Assembly (NCBI GenBank): GCA_003999685.1
Contig: CP021224.1
Span: 372,001-436,000, forward strand
Reading direction: 5' to 3'
Length of the DNA stretch: 64,000 nt
Origin: Taiwanofungus camphoratus
Lineage: Eukaryota; Basidiomycota; Agaricomycetes; Polyporales; Taiwanofungaceae
Positions 36,211 to 49,253 of this stretch are shown here, in pieces. The stretch's first letter is position 1; every line of letters begins with the position of its first letter. Both the position numbers and the translations under genes were made by a program. Below the pieces are notes generated by a model. It saw only the letters and a list, made by a program, of their open reading frames with translations. It was not told where the DNA came from and did no database searches.

Positions 36211-38431
36211 AATGTTCGCATTGAAGGATCTAGTGTTTTATAGGCATTGTTGATGAGCATGTCTTGCAATAATCGTATCACGAATTCGAGTCTAGGATCG
36301 CACATCTCAGAAGTTTGCGATAGGTGGATATCCAGTCATTTGGTATCCTCTGCCACATACCATAATCGACCTATTACCCGCCGGAAAGGACAATGGACTA
36401 TTGACAAAAATCAGGCGTGCAATGCTGGAAGAAGAATCGCCCTACTGATAAATGTCTTGATTATTAAAGCTTCATGGTGTCTCAAAGTCGTCTGAGGTCG
36501 TTCACATACCTATTTTGCCACATGGTGCTCGTGCGAAAGTGCAGAAGCCCCTGACTGTGAGATATCCGACTGCCAGTGCTGCAATAGGTCTCTAAGTTTC
36601 ATGTTCGTTGGTCTAGATGTTGGTGAAATGGTATGATGCAGTCGTTCAAACGCTTATGGGGAAGAGACCCCGAATTATGAGCAGGGGACTGGACTTGAGG
36701 TTGATGAGTCTGCTCTAGCTTGAAGCAACGAACTCGAAAGGCGCTTTGGGTCATCGTAGCCGTTGAGATAAGTTGAACAAAATGACTGACATGCTATTAG
36801 AGCGTATGTGCAGAGACCTATGATTAGGCTAGAGTGTACTGCAAATAATAACGTGATCTTCGCGGACCCAGTGGGGAGTAGTATACAGTATATATACACT
36901 GGATGCCGCTATGCACCGCAATTCCACTCAGCTTGATGGCTATATTCCCGCTTGTGAAGCTATGATCTCACGTGCTAACAACTGTCTTATAGGGGTGTCA
37001 AGATTGATTTTTTGTGTATAGCAAGCTGGAGATACTACTGGTTGAAAGAGTCGTGGTCCTAATCCACTGTCTCGGTCCAGGATATCCGGTGCTTTTATTT
37101 CAATAGGCCTCCTATTAATTGTCTTAGAATGTCCTCCCGTCACCTCCTATGGACTCTTTCGAGTCGCCTTGAGCTGCTTGACGGTATCATACTCTTCTGC
37201 CCAACATGCCGAAAGTATGCGTATCGAATTGGTCATGTAACGCTATTGTCAAGGAGCGCCCATCTACTGGAGATATACGTGTGTTGATGGAAGGATCCAC
37301 TGTCCTAAAGGCGCGAATAAAGATTCGGACTTCTCAAGCGTCAACGAATCACAATCGAGGGAAAGTTGTTGGCTTCATCGTTTCCAACATGGAAGGAAGT
37401 GCCTGTGGAGGCGAGTAAACAGTTCCGATGTGGGGGGGGGGACTAAGAAACTTGCTACGACGTTTATCGTGCCATGCCGGTCGACTGGTATCGTCACTGA
37501 TGTTAATCTATAACCACACACCAAGCCGCATCAGGTTTGGCCGTTCATTAATCATTGATTGCGTTGACTTGCCGGTCCGGAATCATATTGAGCGAGTGAA
37601 ACTCTGTTTGACCAAGCGGAGTTGACAGCTTCCCCTGATGTTCATTTTGACACTTGCATCGGTTGCTAGCGGCCACGTATTTGGCCGCGTCTTGAAGAAT
37701 ACACTGGGCCAATCAGCTTGATGTGGCTTTGAGTCAGGTCTGGTTTTTCTCGTCCTAGAACTTGCGATCGCTTAGTATTAAACATCTCTAAGATTTGGTT
37801 GACAGAAAAGTGAGCATTGCAGCTGAATCTATGGCATTGCGTTCGACCGCCGATCTGTAAATGGGTCTGAAGCGCAAAATTCCGATCCTCTTGCCGTCCT
37901 CAGCGAGCATATCATGTCTCCTGTTTCACCTTGCAAAGGCTAGGAGTCTACTTGTCATATGCGACGATTACGAGTACTGGTTTCATCTCATGCGTTTGCT
38001 CGAATACAGAGGGGAACAGTGAAGGCTGATTGACAACCTTAGCCCTGTATGAGTGAAGGTACAGGTAAATGAAAAGAAGTCGATTCCTTCCAGACAGCGA
38101 GACGGTACCAGTTACACACGGCTATGGAACAGAGATAATCGGCGGGACAAGACAAACAGTAGCGTAACAAGAATGTGAAGGCGACAGCGAAGAACCATGA
38201 GGACAGAAGTATGAAGACAGGGAAACAGGAAACATGTACCAGCAGCGCACGTGCGGCTTTTGTCATAAATACAAAAACATCCGAATATATGCGAGACGAA
38301 AGGGCGACGAGCATGGCAGTTGGAGCAATTCCGGATGGAGACAACAGCAGTGACAACAAGATCACACAGTCCGACAATATTGTTCAAGAAATCCATCCTA
38401 CAAATAAACCCTGGGTAAAAGCAACGCACCC
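36211..38431. other. Long spacer between the F-box gene and LUFS copy 5, no gene supported
   Basis: 2.2 kb without a recognisable coding region. It contains a run of ten G at 37432-37441. Short frames on both strands (for example at 37206-37418) show no domain. Confidence 0.4.
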
Positions 38432-41003
38432 TCACAACGAGTTCACGTTGTCGGTTTGAAACCAATCCCCAAAATCTCGCTCGAAATTAAGGTCAGTAAG
38501 GTTATCCCCTCTGAATATGGAAGGGTCAAAGTCGTCGAAGGAGGACGCCACGGACTGAATGAAATCTTGTGGGAAAATATCTGGGGCGGGAGCATGGCTG
38601 GAATTCATCGAAGGTGTCGAAGCATTGTTCAAGATAGCCGAGGGCGACGGCGCCGTCATGCTTGTGCTGGTCGCGCTGGGGGTTGGTGGTGCCGTGCTAG
38701 GGCCTGGTGCAGCAGCAGACGCTTGGCCTTGTCCCATGCCCGCCGCAGGGGCCTGTGGAGGTGCATCTATACTACCACTAGGCACTGGCGCATCGCCGCT
38801 ACTACCATCCTTGTTCTGGACGTTTTTGGATTTCATGCCCGGGGAAGGCGGTGGCATCATGCCCATTGGTTTATTTTGGCCCGATCTGTTACTCGGTCCT
38901 GCGCCACCCAGTCCACCAGTGAACTGACCCGTCCCTGGCCTCGACTGTGAGACATCGAATTGCTGGTCTGACGAAGGTGAAGGGGCAGTGGTGCCCGGAA
39001 TTAGGTTATTCAATCCACCAGGTGGGATGTTGTTCTTATATAGGTTGTGCATCGATTGCCTGTACTGTACCTCCCGGAACTACGTGAGTCTTCGACGTAC
39101 CGAACGAAAATTAGTAACTAACCATCTGAGCATTCATCGCATTGTTCATCTGTGGCGCGCCTAGTGATGGCCCCATCTGCATATTCATTCCTGGATTGTT
39201 GCCCATGTTTGGCATTCCAGGTTGGCCGGGGAAAGCACCCATAGGACGCCCGATCATTCCATTTGGCATTTGATGAGGTCCCCCTGGTCCAACCTGTTGA
39301 GACCCGTGAGGGAACTGTGCCATAGGCGTCATAGGCGGTGGTTGTGGATGCTCGCCACCGGCAGGGGATCGACGTACTCGCTTTCGATCAGGAGGGGATG
39401 CATCGTTTCTCGGTAGCTGCTCATGCTGTAAAAAAGGCATCAGATACAACAATGTATATACCAATAATGGTCCGAACCTCCTGGCCAGGCGATGTACTGT
39501 TGCGCTTGTTCCCCCGCTGCTGCCCTTGCTGTTGCTGCTGAGATTGTTGGGAAGGCGGCCGCGCGGGTTGTTGTTGCGGCGTTGACTGTGACATCTGTGC
39601 ATTTCGCTGCTGAGGTGGTTGCATTGACTGATTAGAACCAGAAGGGCCAGCTGTGGCATTACTGGATCCCGTTGGTCCCTGAGGCCCAAGTTTGCCCACA
39701 AGTCCCTTTCGTCTCGCCATGTTCATGATACGTTGCTAGATATCAGATCAGATATACACTTGCTGGGTGTGCTAGATGATTACCCACTTTTTCTTCTGAT
39801 GTAAGAGATGGTAGGTCCTTATCACCCAGGCCTGCCTCCTGCTTTAATTGATTGAGAACACCGGCGCTAAGCCGAAATATGTCCGTGTTCAAGGAGCTTT
39901 CCTGCATCTGTCGAATGTCACCCGATGACATGCCCGGTGGTTGACGAGCGGACATAGATGGACTAGGTGCTGTCATCATACCGCTTTGTCCTGGAGACCC
40001 TGGCTGACTAGGCGATCGTCCGAGTTGCTGAAAGGCAGGCTGCGGAGTCTGCTGGTTAGGGCCAAGACTACCTTGCAGGCCATTCGGAGGTAGCATGCCG
40101 CCACGATTCATCTGAGTCAGCGGCTGCGAAGCACCTATTTGGCCCATTTGCTGCCCTATAGTACTGGGATTCTGTGGCGAATGCGCCATGGTTGGTGATT
40201 GAAAGGGCGCTACACCGTTGGGTCCGCGCTGTGGAGGACCGCCTCTTTGTCCAGGACCTAGCTGTTGTATGTTCTGCGGTTGTGTGGATGCTACTCCCCC
40301 TGTATTTGTGGCACTTGGTGGTGCAGGAATACCGTTCGTTTGGGGCATACTTCCTTGAAACGACACATTTCCGTGCGTTCCATTAGGCATAGGAATCCCG
40401 TTTGGGCCGGCACCGTTTGGCATAGAAGCACCAGACGGCATTGCTCCTTGTCTCGACACGCCATTAGGATATCCCCGATTTGCTTGTTGTTGTTGAGAAC
40501 GAGGAGGCTGTGCTTGTCTCTGAACCGCCTGTTGTGTCTGGTGCTAAAATTCCAGCGCTGGATTGATATTCGTAAACAGGTAGTGCGGTGAGGCGCACCT
40601 GAGTGTATAGGACCGCATCCTCAGTCCCCGTTCCACTGCTCTTGGCTGTAAATAATACCCAAAAAACACTCCACCACCTAGTAGGCATCGATGGGCAATA
40701 TTTCTTACAGTCGCGAGAAAACTACTCACTCGAATAATAAACCCTGTTTTGCATTGATGGGTGGTTGGGACTCTGGCGGGATGTCTGCTTCGTGAACTAA
40801 CTCTCTGGCAGTCTTAGCAAAACCACGCTTGGTACAATAGTCGTAAATATAGATGTTGAACCTGCACGTCGCCACGAGTCAATACTAGAATACCAACGGC
40901 AGAGGTCAGATCATACGAACATTCTGTCACCATCCCATGATAAATGGGTAGATGAAGCATCCGTTGGTGCATGACCGTTTCCTACAGGCGCATTGCCGGC
41001 CAT
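38432..41003 (-). CDS. LUFS-domain (LisH) transcriptional regulator, Flo8-like, cluster copy 5
   Basis: ATG at 41003 (MAGNAPVGNGHAPTDASSTH). Exon 1 (41003-40921) ends WDGDR-AT. Exon 2 (40861-40730) reads FNIYIYDYCTKRGFAKTARE, then LVHEADIPPESQPPINAKQG and LLFE. Exon 3 from 40677 gives WWSVFWVLFTAKSSGTGTED. This is a complete and typical LUFS domain. The rest is Gln/Pro/Gly/Met-rich and disordered (HQTQQAVQRQAQPPRSQQQQ; NKRNSTSPGQ; RNDASPPDRKRVRRSPAGGE, a nuclear-signal-like block). The acidic aromatic end FDDFDPSIFRGDNLTDLNF suggests an activation segment; the stop is at 38432. Flo8 and LEUNIG-type relatives control morphogenesis, so a developmental role is plausible but inferred. This is the longest and most canonical copy and is likely the ancestral one. 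Confidence 0.85.
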
Positions 41004-41597
41004 CGCTGGCGAGATCTCGAACAAAGATGAGATTCGCAGGTAAGGTAATGGGGTCTGAGAAGACGATGCCGGGAACTCTCAGCAGCAAAATTTAGCAAAG
41101 CCAATTGGGGAGTAGGTTTAAGAGACGATACACAGGCGAACAGGTTTGCGGGTCCGCCTCGAGACGCGCTGGAAACGCAATGAAAGGCGATGTCGGCGCT
41201 TAGGCGGAGGCGATGGCGAGTGGCAAGACGAAATCACTAAGAGCAGAAATCCGAGAGCAGTATCGGGATCGTGCTCGTCGTTGGCAACAGCGAGGACAGT
41301 AGATGGTATCGCCTGAGATGGGAAGGAAGCTGACGGGGGAGTCGAAGTCAGGCGCAGTGCAGAGCCAGAAGCGCGAGGACGCCCCGATGGGAATCGGGCG
41401 GGACAAATCCACACAACTAAACTCAGCCGCGGCACTAAGCGAACCAGCTATACACGGCCACTTTCCACCTTCATTTCATGCACTGTCTGCTCTCTCAACC
41501 ATGCATTATAGATGCTGATTGTGCAGTAATGTACAAATGAGCTACTGGTTTCAGCGACCTTAGTGTTAGTATACCGTAATCCCATCATGTCCAAACT
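41004..41597. other. Intergenic region between LUFS copy 5 and the START-domain gene
   Basis: It holds the LUFS copy 5 promoter (near 41.0-41.4 kb) and the 3' end of the START gene. No other supported feature. Confidence 0.4.
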
Positions 41598-44500
41598 TCA
41601 GTGTCTCCGGACGACAGCAATTTGAAAGTCCCATCCACCGACCATATACTTCACCTCCAACAGCCGCTTGATTTCCCTCCAACCAGTACGGGCGTGATCA
41701 ATCTCCTTGCGGTCCGTGACCACGTAGATAAAGTCGGCGGGAGACAGCAACGAGCGCAAAAAAGAGCCCATCAAGAATGCGATAAGAGCAATGATAACGA
41801 CCGTAGATAACGGATATGTCGGGCTAGCAACCACAGAACTCCGGGATATCAGGCCAATTCTCTGGCTCACACTTTTCTCCACATCAGCATTATTAGCCTC
41901 ACCGACGCCGGGAGATGAAGGGGAAGGTGACGATTCTACTGCGTCTGCAGTCAGATTTCCACTTGGTCGCCGCGATTGCGCTGTGAAACGCAGTAACGGA
42001 TTGGGATAGGAATTCAAGAAGCGTAGAAGATTGCTTGCTGCCGAGTCAGCTGCGGGCGTCTCGGCCTGAGAGGCGACCACTTGCGGCTGCTAAATTACAC
42101 TTCTCAATGTCATCTGACAGGAAGCATGGAGTTGGCACTCACACTATCAGCAATGTCCTGGCTGGCCTCCTGCGTAGTCATCGCGTTCTCCGGCTCCTTC
42201 GTATCAGATGCCAAAACAGTTTGCAATGCCAGCGCCGAGGCATCCAAGAGGTGATCAGCAACAGCAATAGGCGTTTGCAACTCCTCCGGAAATTGATCGG
42301 CCTCGGCGGTGAACCTTATAGATTAATCAGTGTTCCGTGCAAGCCATCAATCCGGGCTATGTCCTTACCCTGACAGTAGATCCATCTTGGAAATCCTGCT
42401 GTCCAACAGATCATCCCTTCCGAGACTCGTCAGAGACTCCTTCTCGCTCAGGACCGTTATAGCCGTGCCGTCGACAGTTACTGTCGGTTTCTTGCTCGCG
42501 CGACTGGCAGGCGCCGGTCTTATCACGATATCAAAGATGACCCGGCCGTCCTCGATGTCGAGCAGCCACTGAGGCTTAGGCGGGGCACTGCGCGTTTCGC
42601 CCGTGAGAGGATCCTGGATTGTAGATACTTGATACTGGGCCGTGGGCAACGTAAAGCGCAAAAGATGCCGAGGTGGTCTGTCAGTGTTCAGCCCTGATGA
42701 ATGCAGCGGTGAGGGTGGCAGCGTGAAGGCTGAACATGAAAATGGGATTAGATTCTGCAGTAGTATGTCATCCGATGGCGGGGTCAATGATATTCGCCTC
42801 CTCGCCCTGTCGATGCGTGAATTGACCCGCACTTCGTACCCCGCGGAGTAGAGCTTCGAGTCCACAATCAGCTCTGAGACGAGGAGATCCGTAGGATGTC
42901 GAACCTCTCCTCGGGCAGTAAACACGTGAGAAGACCGCAAAGCATCGCGCGATCGAGAGCGACCTTTCGCGGATGGGGTGGCTTGTTGTGAAGAAGCGGT
43001 GCTAGGGTTATCATCTCTTGAATTATGCCTTTGGCTCTCGTGTCCTTCAGTCGGTGACGCAGCTCGAGACCCTAGCGTCATCCTCCTGCCCTTGGGTGTC
43101 TTGTCATTCGAATTGGGCAGGGGTGACGAAGCCAATGCTATAGAGCTATAAAGTATAATCGAGCTGCTATACGTTCTATCCATTGGGTTATATTTCGTCG
43201 CGATCAGCGCAGTGTTAGGATCTCGGCGGCGTACAGTCCAAGAATTATGCTTGGTAGTGTCATCAGCGAAACGGGATACCACTACGCCAGCAGCGGGAAG
43301 CCTTGTGAACGGCGGAGGTGATACACCCTTGATGTAGGCTTCGACAGCCAAAATGGATTTCGGCAACATACCATTGATTATGGAATTCACGCCAGCGGGA
43401 ACAGAACCAGCGAAGTCAGCGGCAACCACGCGGGTACAGCGAGCAGAAGGGATAGCATAGTTCTCCGCGCCGTATGGATCCAGTGTCTCCAGAATCCATC
43501 CGTCTACGAACACGCGTCCGATGGGAAGTGCGTAGGAGTTGTACTTGGAGGGGGAGAACGAAGACACTGAGTCTGGAGAGAAGGAGGCTGAGACGCAAAA
43601 GATGGCTGCGCGAGCATCGTTCGACTGCTCAGATTCACCCGTATTACGGCGCGACGGCGGGAAAGAAGGACTTTCCCGGGCCATCAAGGATGCCAAATAA
43701 AATCCTCGATCGCGGAATGGGAACCCCCCTTTCGACACAACAAACGCTGTATGGCATTCGGCACCGAAAACTTCGAATACATAAGCAGAATCAAACCGCG
43801 TGTCCCACTGCTTTCGGCAATCGTAACTTGTCAAGACAGAGGCGAGTTCTTCTGCTGAAACACCCTCGATGACTTTCTGCCCCTTGTGCATCGGGATAAC
43901 AGGCGAGATATCTGATTCCAGTTTGCGATAAATAGGAAAGTCCTTTTCACTGACAAGAGCCCAACCATCGGTGTTAGGATGAGCGTGAACACTTTGAAGA
44001 TATGCTAGCGCTTCAATGGCATACTGCATCGGAGGTTTAGATGCTAACAGAGATGCGTCGACCACACCAGCCATAGCGGGAGTGATAGCCGCGACCGCTT
44101 GCGTCGTCGCCGTGGCTTGCTCTACAGCGAAGTTCAGGAATCTACCGAATGAAGTGGCAAACCTCGGTGACGAAGAGGTGGTACCTTCAGAAACCGATGA
44201 CGCTGGCGTTCTATCGGGATCATTCCCCACGCTCTCGTCATCCGCGTCTGCGTTCCATTCGGCTCGACGTCGTCTAATAACGCCGAGAACAGGTGGTTGG
44301 TCTAGGGGCACACGCATAGGCTTGACACGTCTTCTTTTTTGCAGGTTCTTTACTTCACGGTCTGCCAACTCCTCCACGTCCACGTCCACTTTCGCACCGT
44401 TGACCATCACCAACCCTCTTTCCTTTGGTATACCTATCGGACCTCTCCGTATGATGACTTGAAGACGGTCTTCACCCGTATAAACTGCATCATGCGTGAC

Positions 44501-47084
44501 TGTAAGCCACAAGCCACCTCCACCTGATGATAGGCGGTGCCGTCGGAGACAAGATATCGACTGAGGAGGAGGATCTACAACAATGTCCAAAGATGATGCC
44601 CAGCTGTCAAGATCGCATCGCAGCTCGCACTCAATGACGGGTATGGCAGGAGAGGAAGGGGCATCGTCCTGATTCTGGCCATCCGAGGTTCTACGGCTTG
44701 AACACCCCTCATATTCTAGACGGAAGCTCCCACGTTCATGGTCATATCGCATCTGGGTTGCCTTCGCCCCTTCTAAACGAGTAGCCACTGGGGGCCCTCC
44801 ACACTTGATAGCAAATTCGCCGGCACCTGCTACAGCAGTGATCATTTGTTGAGGGATGGACGCCTTGTTTGACCAACCCTTCGGATCAGACTGCTCCAAC
44901 AAGGTCAACTGCGTTGCCGTAGGCGATAGCGCTTCGATTGCCCAGCCTTGTAAATCGATTTGCGTTCGTATGACACTTGGGTCCGCGGGTGGAATGTTCG
45001 GAAACAAGTTTGGGTCATCTGCAGAGAAGGCGAAGACGTGGATCGTCGTAGGAGATTTATAAACGGTCTTCAGCACTACTCCGTCTCTTCCGCTGACGTT
45101 TTCGAGAATCAGTTAAATCCAGTTTTTAGTGGTGCGTGTTATACGTACTTGACCGGCCAAGTAGGCTTTATCTTGAAATGCCATAGCTCCGTGAGCTCGT
45201 TCACTTGTTCGAGAAGTATACCGTCATCATAAAGCTTATCCCAATAAGCTCGTGCGCCCGGTGTCACGATAGCAGAGTAGAGGTCCCATAAGCCTAGTCC
45301 TACAAAAGTCGCTTCTGCACGATAGACAACCAGAGTCGGATCGATGGAGTCTAATTGAGCAACAGAGACACCCCGTGTCTCGACGGCTTTACCGCTTGTG
45401 AGCAGGCATCTTGACTCGGAAGATGGATGTACACTTACTGCGTTTCCACTTCGCTTCAGGCTCTTGTAATAGGGATGAAAAGTAAATGTAGTTCCGCTTC
45501 ACTCTCGACAGAATGGTCTTCTCTGCCCCTGCCGTACGCTCAGTGGGCACACGCATCAACTGCGGCCTCTCAGCCAACGTTGAAGACCTAGATGCACTCT
45601 CATTGATGGTACCGATAGAAGATTGTGTGTTGAAGCTGAGATCTGCCGTGCTCGACGCATCCTGTAACATCTGCTCAGACATATAGTAAGACAGCGAATT
45701 CCGATCTTCAATTTGTTCGATCGCCTGTGGTATGCCATTCAGGCGTATGCCACCCGAAGGGCCGGAAAGTTCGATCACTACTTTGACTTTGAGCACGGAG
45801 TGATCGTTTGGGAGGGACCCGTGCTTGACTGCGAGGATAATTTGATCACGTTCATCGGCGGATGAACTGGAGTCCTGTGAAGCAGAGATGCAGCGTGTCG
45901 CACGTGCGGTCCAAGGGAGCTGAGAAACTTGCTCCGAAGATGCTCTTGTCGCTATCTGCACGTCCCAGCCTACGGTGACAGGAAGCGCACACTCGATAGA
46001 ACGGGTAAGCCTGCGGTGTTCACGTATTGCATGCAGCTCATCCAATCCCTGTTCTGATGTATGTGATGCATGATCCTCATCTTCAGGCACTATAGAATAG
46101 TCCAATGTCAGGGCTTCACGGTCAATCTCAAACCGCACACGCTCGATAGACACTCCGTTTCCGTACCCCGATAAAAGCGGAATGCGCGCACCGCGCTTCT
46201 TGACGGTCTTGAACAAACCTACCATCATCGCACACAATTGCTGGGCGATGCTAGAGCTCGAGTTGAAGGTCCACATCGCCTTGAGATTGTGCTGCCAGAA
46301 ACAGGTGACGCGGAATTTGCCATTACTTGGAGGGTTGTTCTTTGAAGGTTGCTCGCTTGATTGAGGCTGGATGTGCTGTACACACCACGCAAATACTACC
46401 AAGTGGGTGAGACTCGATTTCAATGGTAGGTAAATAGATAACAAAGCATAAATCCTTACGAGCTACATTAGATCGCACATAAGGCGGAGAAGGTCTCAAA
46501 TAGGCCGGCTCATCGGGGGACCGTGGCAAGGAAGTGGAGATGTCGATCAAGGTCGTAGCATCATTGAAAGTGCGTGAGATGGTCACCGCATCTCTTGGAC
46601 TTTGCGAGCATTAAGAAAGTGAAGCCTCGGAACGGGACATCACTTACTTAGCAGGCCATCCAAGTGTGAAATTGACCTTCGAGATCCTGGTAGCCTGGTC
46701 GGGCATTTCTATCAAGTGCGCGCTTTCCACAGCAGGGTCCCATTCCTTCCTCAACTCAGGGGTCACCAAAATGCACTTCCACCCCTCGAGGGAAATTGCC
46801 TCCTCTCCGGCAGGTACATCCAATACGGCTCTGTAAACGTTCTCACCGCCCTTGACTGTCCTGCGATGGAGAATGACATCCGCCAGTTCAGGAAAGGACG
46901 AAGCGCGTGCTTTACCCTTCTTATTCGTCGATGAGTTGTCTCCAGGGATGGTCAGTCGCTTCCAGTCAGACGATGTGTGAGAAGCAAGGAGTTGTCGGAA
47001 ATCAGTCTGTGCAGCGTCAAGTTGTGTGTACCATGAATGCTTCAGCCTGGGAGCATGTTCTATATAATGTATTGAATGCAGCAT
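41598..47084 (-). CDS. Very large multi-START lipid-binding-type protein with C-terminal membrane helix
   Basis: ATG at 47084 (MLHSIHYIEHAPRLKHSWYT). START-like segment 1 spans about 47.0-46.3 kb: GGENVYRAVLDVPAGEEAIS, GWKCILVTPELRKEWDPAVE, RDAVTISRTFNDATTLIDIS. Segment 2 spans about 45.38-44.8 kb: GKAVETRGVSVAQLDSIDPT, YSAIVTPGARAYWDKLYDDG, VLKTVYKSPTTIHVFAFSAD. Segment 3 lies inside the long uninterrupted exon at about 44.0-43.2 kb: WALVSEKDFPIYRKLESDIS, CRKQWDTRFDSAYVFEVFG, CTRVVAADFAGSVPAGVNSI. Ser/Thr-rich linkers separate them. Near the C terminus VVIIALIAFLMGSFLRSLL is a single membrane helix (about 41.8 kb). The stop is at 41598. START domains bind sterols or other lipids in a hydrophobic cavity, so a membrane-tethered lipid transfer or sensing role is inferred. 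The apparent start MLKTV at 45076 is internal, because coding continues upstream through a spliced exon. Confidence 0.78.
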
Positions 47085-49253
47085 TCAACCTCATGAGTAC
47101 GTACCGAGTTCCGTCTAGCATATTAGTGAGCGGACAAGGGTTGCGGCTTGAGCGACGATTGCCTGCCGCAAACGCGTTGAGGTAACCTCATCGCACGTGA
47201 CCAACCTCCAACGTGTCACAAGAAACTCAGAGTGTGTTTCTTGAGATTTGATCAATGCTTTGCCATACAGATCATATTAGAAATGGCCCCATAACAGTCG
47301 ACTAAGCTTATACTCCCCTCCACATTATTATCTCGAAATTGGCATATTACTCACCGGAGACCTCAAATGTTCATAGGCTGCATCCAGAACGGAACACTAC
47401 AATCAGCCTACCCTTTGGTCTCGTCTATCGTCTTTTAGCCCTGCTTGGACATTCAAAAATTATTGATTTAACGTGCAAAACATCGACAGCTTGACAGTAT
47501 GCGCTGAGATGTAGTGTTCCTCGCTAGTTGTTCCAGCGGAGGGGAAAGCGTTCCCAATATTCAATCTTTCATTTCTGAATTTCAGTTTCAGGATTCCATT
47601 GCGTACAACTTTGTGGATCTCAAAGATTCAGGTCATAATAAGATGTACAGTGAGCACAATGACACCGCTTGTTAATGGTAGACATATCTCACGACGTACT
47701 TCTGAACGAACTAACGGATCATACACTTTCTCAGTTATGGCTGCAGAAGGCGGTGGATGCTCATGTTACACCTTATTGAAGTAGACGTCGATAGGTAAGT
47801 GTCACACCGATATTACAAGGCAAGAGGCAGCTCTGGGAGTAGGTAAAATTCCACAGATATCGAGCGGGTAGGTTGCTCTGATTTTGATGAACAAATTGAC
47901 TCTTGACAAACCCTGCGATTTGAAGTGCCGCAAGTGCTTTTCATGAGATAGCACAATGTTTCTCAAGCACATCAAACACTTTCTGATAATCTTTGTTTCG
48001 TGCATCGACAATACCACTGCCAACGAGAAAGAGGCTTCCAGAGGCGCCAAAGGCGAGCCCATTGTACATGAACCAGAATTTACATATGATCAGCAGAGAC
48101 CACCTTGTTCTCCGCAGTACAGTGAATGGCAAATCAAAATGAGAATCTATAAAAGTTGATTGAAGTTGCGTTCGGGCGGTGCTACATAAGTCGCATAACA
48201 TCTGTTCCTAATCGAGTTTGTCCCCTCTTTTAGGCTAAAGACCGGGTGCAATGTGTCTGTCAACTTTTTAAGCGATCTATCCCTTGGTAAAATGTTAATG
48301 GCTACAAGTCATTCTTCGCTCGTTGTTTTTTGCTCAATTCAACAGTCTCGTAGTCTCTTTTGATTTCAACGGCGAGCACATTTGCCTATCATCTGGGTTG
48401 CAAATAATACTTCTGTCGACTGGAAATTACTTACATTCTTCACTCTCGGCGTGGTCGCATAAGCTGCGACCTTATCACGACCAGTGCTAGGATCGCCGGA
48501 GATTTGACAGCCGCTGTACTTCGTCATCATTATTCGAAGACACCGCTCTCCACCTCATTTGGCAGCTGGCTATGGTAAGCCTCAAGAATGTTACCGACTG
48601 CCAGTGTGTGAAGATGAGAGGTGAGCGCTCTGCGTCTCCGTAAGCTGAGAATATTAATTACCAACGGCTTGTTGACCCTGGCATTGCATGTACCCTCGCA
48701 CAGGCTAAATGTGATCTCGGCCACCCTGCGGAGGTGTTCCTGGTGACTGAGTCCGTAAGCCGATGGTACCCTGCTAATGGCACTTTGTATCCGAGCAATC
48801 TTACTCCTTCTATCAAACTGTCCTCTCTCCTCACCAGCACTGCATTTTACCTTGGCTTTGTAGATTTGGCTGGTGCAAGGGTATTATGTTCTCAAACAGA
48901 TGAGGCAGGACTTTAAAACAAGCTGTATTTGCTCAATTCTGGGATGGAACCATGTAGTAGAACACAATTTATACTGTTGTCACGCGATGTCACCATGGCC
49001 TCCAGCCGGCTCCCTACCCCTGATATATTTCATATGTATACCACGATACGAGGATCTCAACATTGTGCACAGGAATTCAAAGTGCGACGGGGTTTCTTGA
49101 CAAGGTGGAATACTTAGGTTCTGACGAACTGATCGAAAGGATCTGAGATCCGGTAGAAAATTAACGCACATGAGTCGACTTTGAGCCATCTTCTGTCATA
49201 CGCAGTGGTGCATCAGAAAGATATCAGTAAAAACAAAAAACACACTTCTTTAG
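47085..49253. other. Gene-poor stretch between the START gene and pyridoxal kinase
   Basis: About 2.2 kb. A minus-strand frame at 48201-47941 (GLAFGASGSLFLVGSGIVDA) and a plus-strand frame at 48734-48916 look slightly protein-like but have no recognisable domain and no consistent splice joints. This is a shared upstream region for the divergent START (minus) and pyridoxal kinase (plus) genes. No RNA gene was seen. Confidence 0.4.

Noticed and set aside
37206-37625. Two short plus-strand frames around the G10 run
   Set aside because: Unrelated composition, no family similarity, and not joinable by splice sites.
42365-45076. Treating the 903-residue frame as a complete gene starting at MLKTV
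   Set aside because: Coding continues upstream through a spliced exon (GKAVETRGVSVAQLDSIDPT ... WPVK, then VSGRDGV) and downstream to a membrane helix, so it is one exon of a larger gene.
48734-48916. Plus-strand 60-residue frame upstream of pyridoxal kinase
   Set aside because: No domain, no splice partners, and an equally open minus-strand frame across the same bases.
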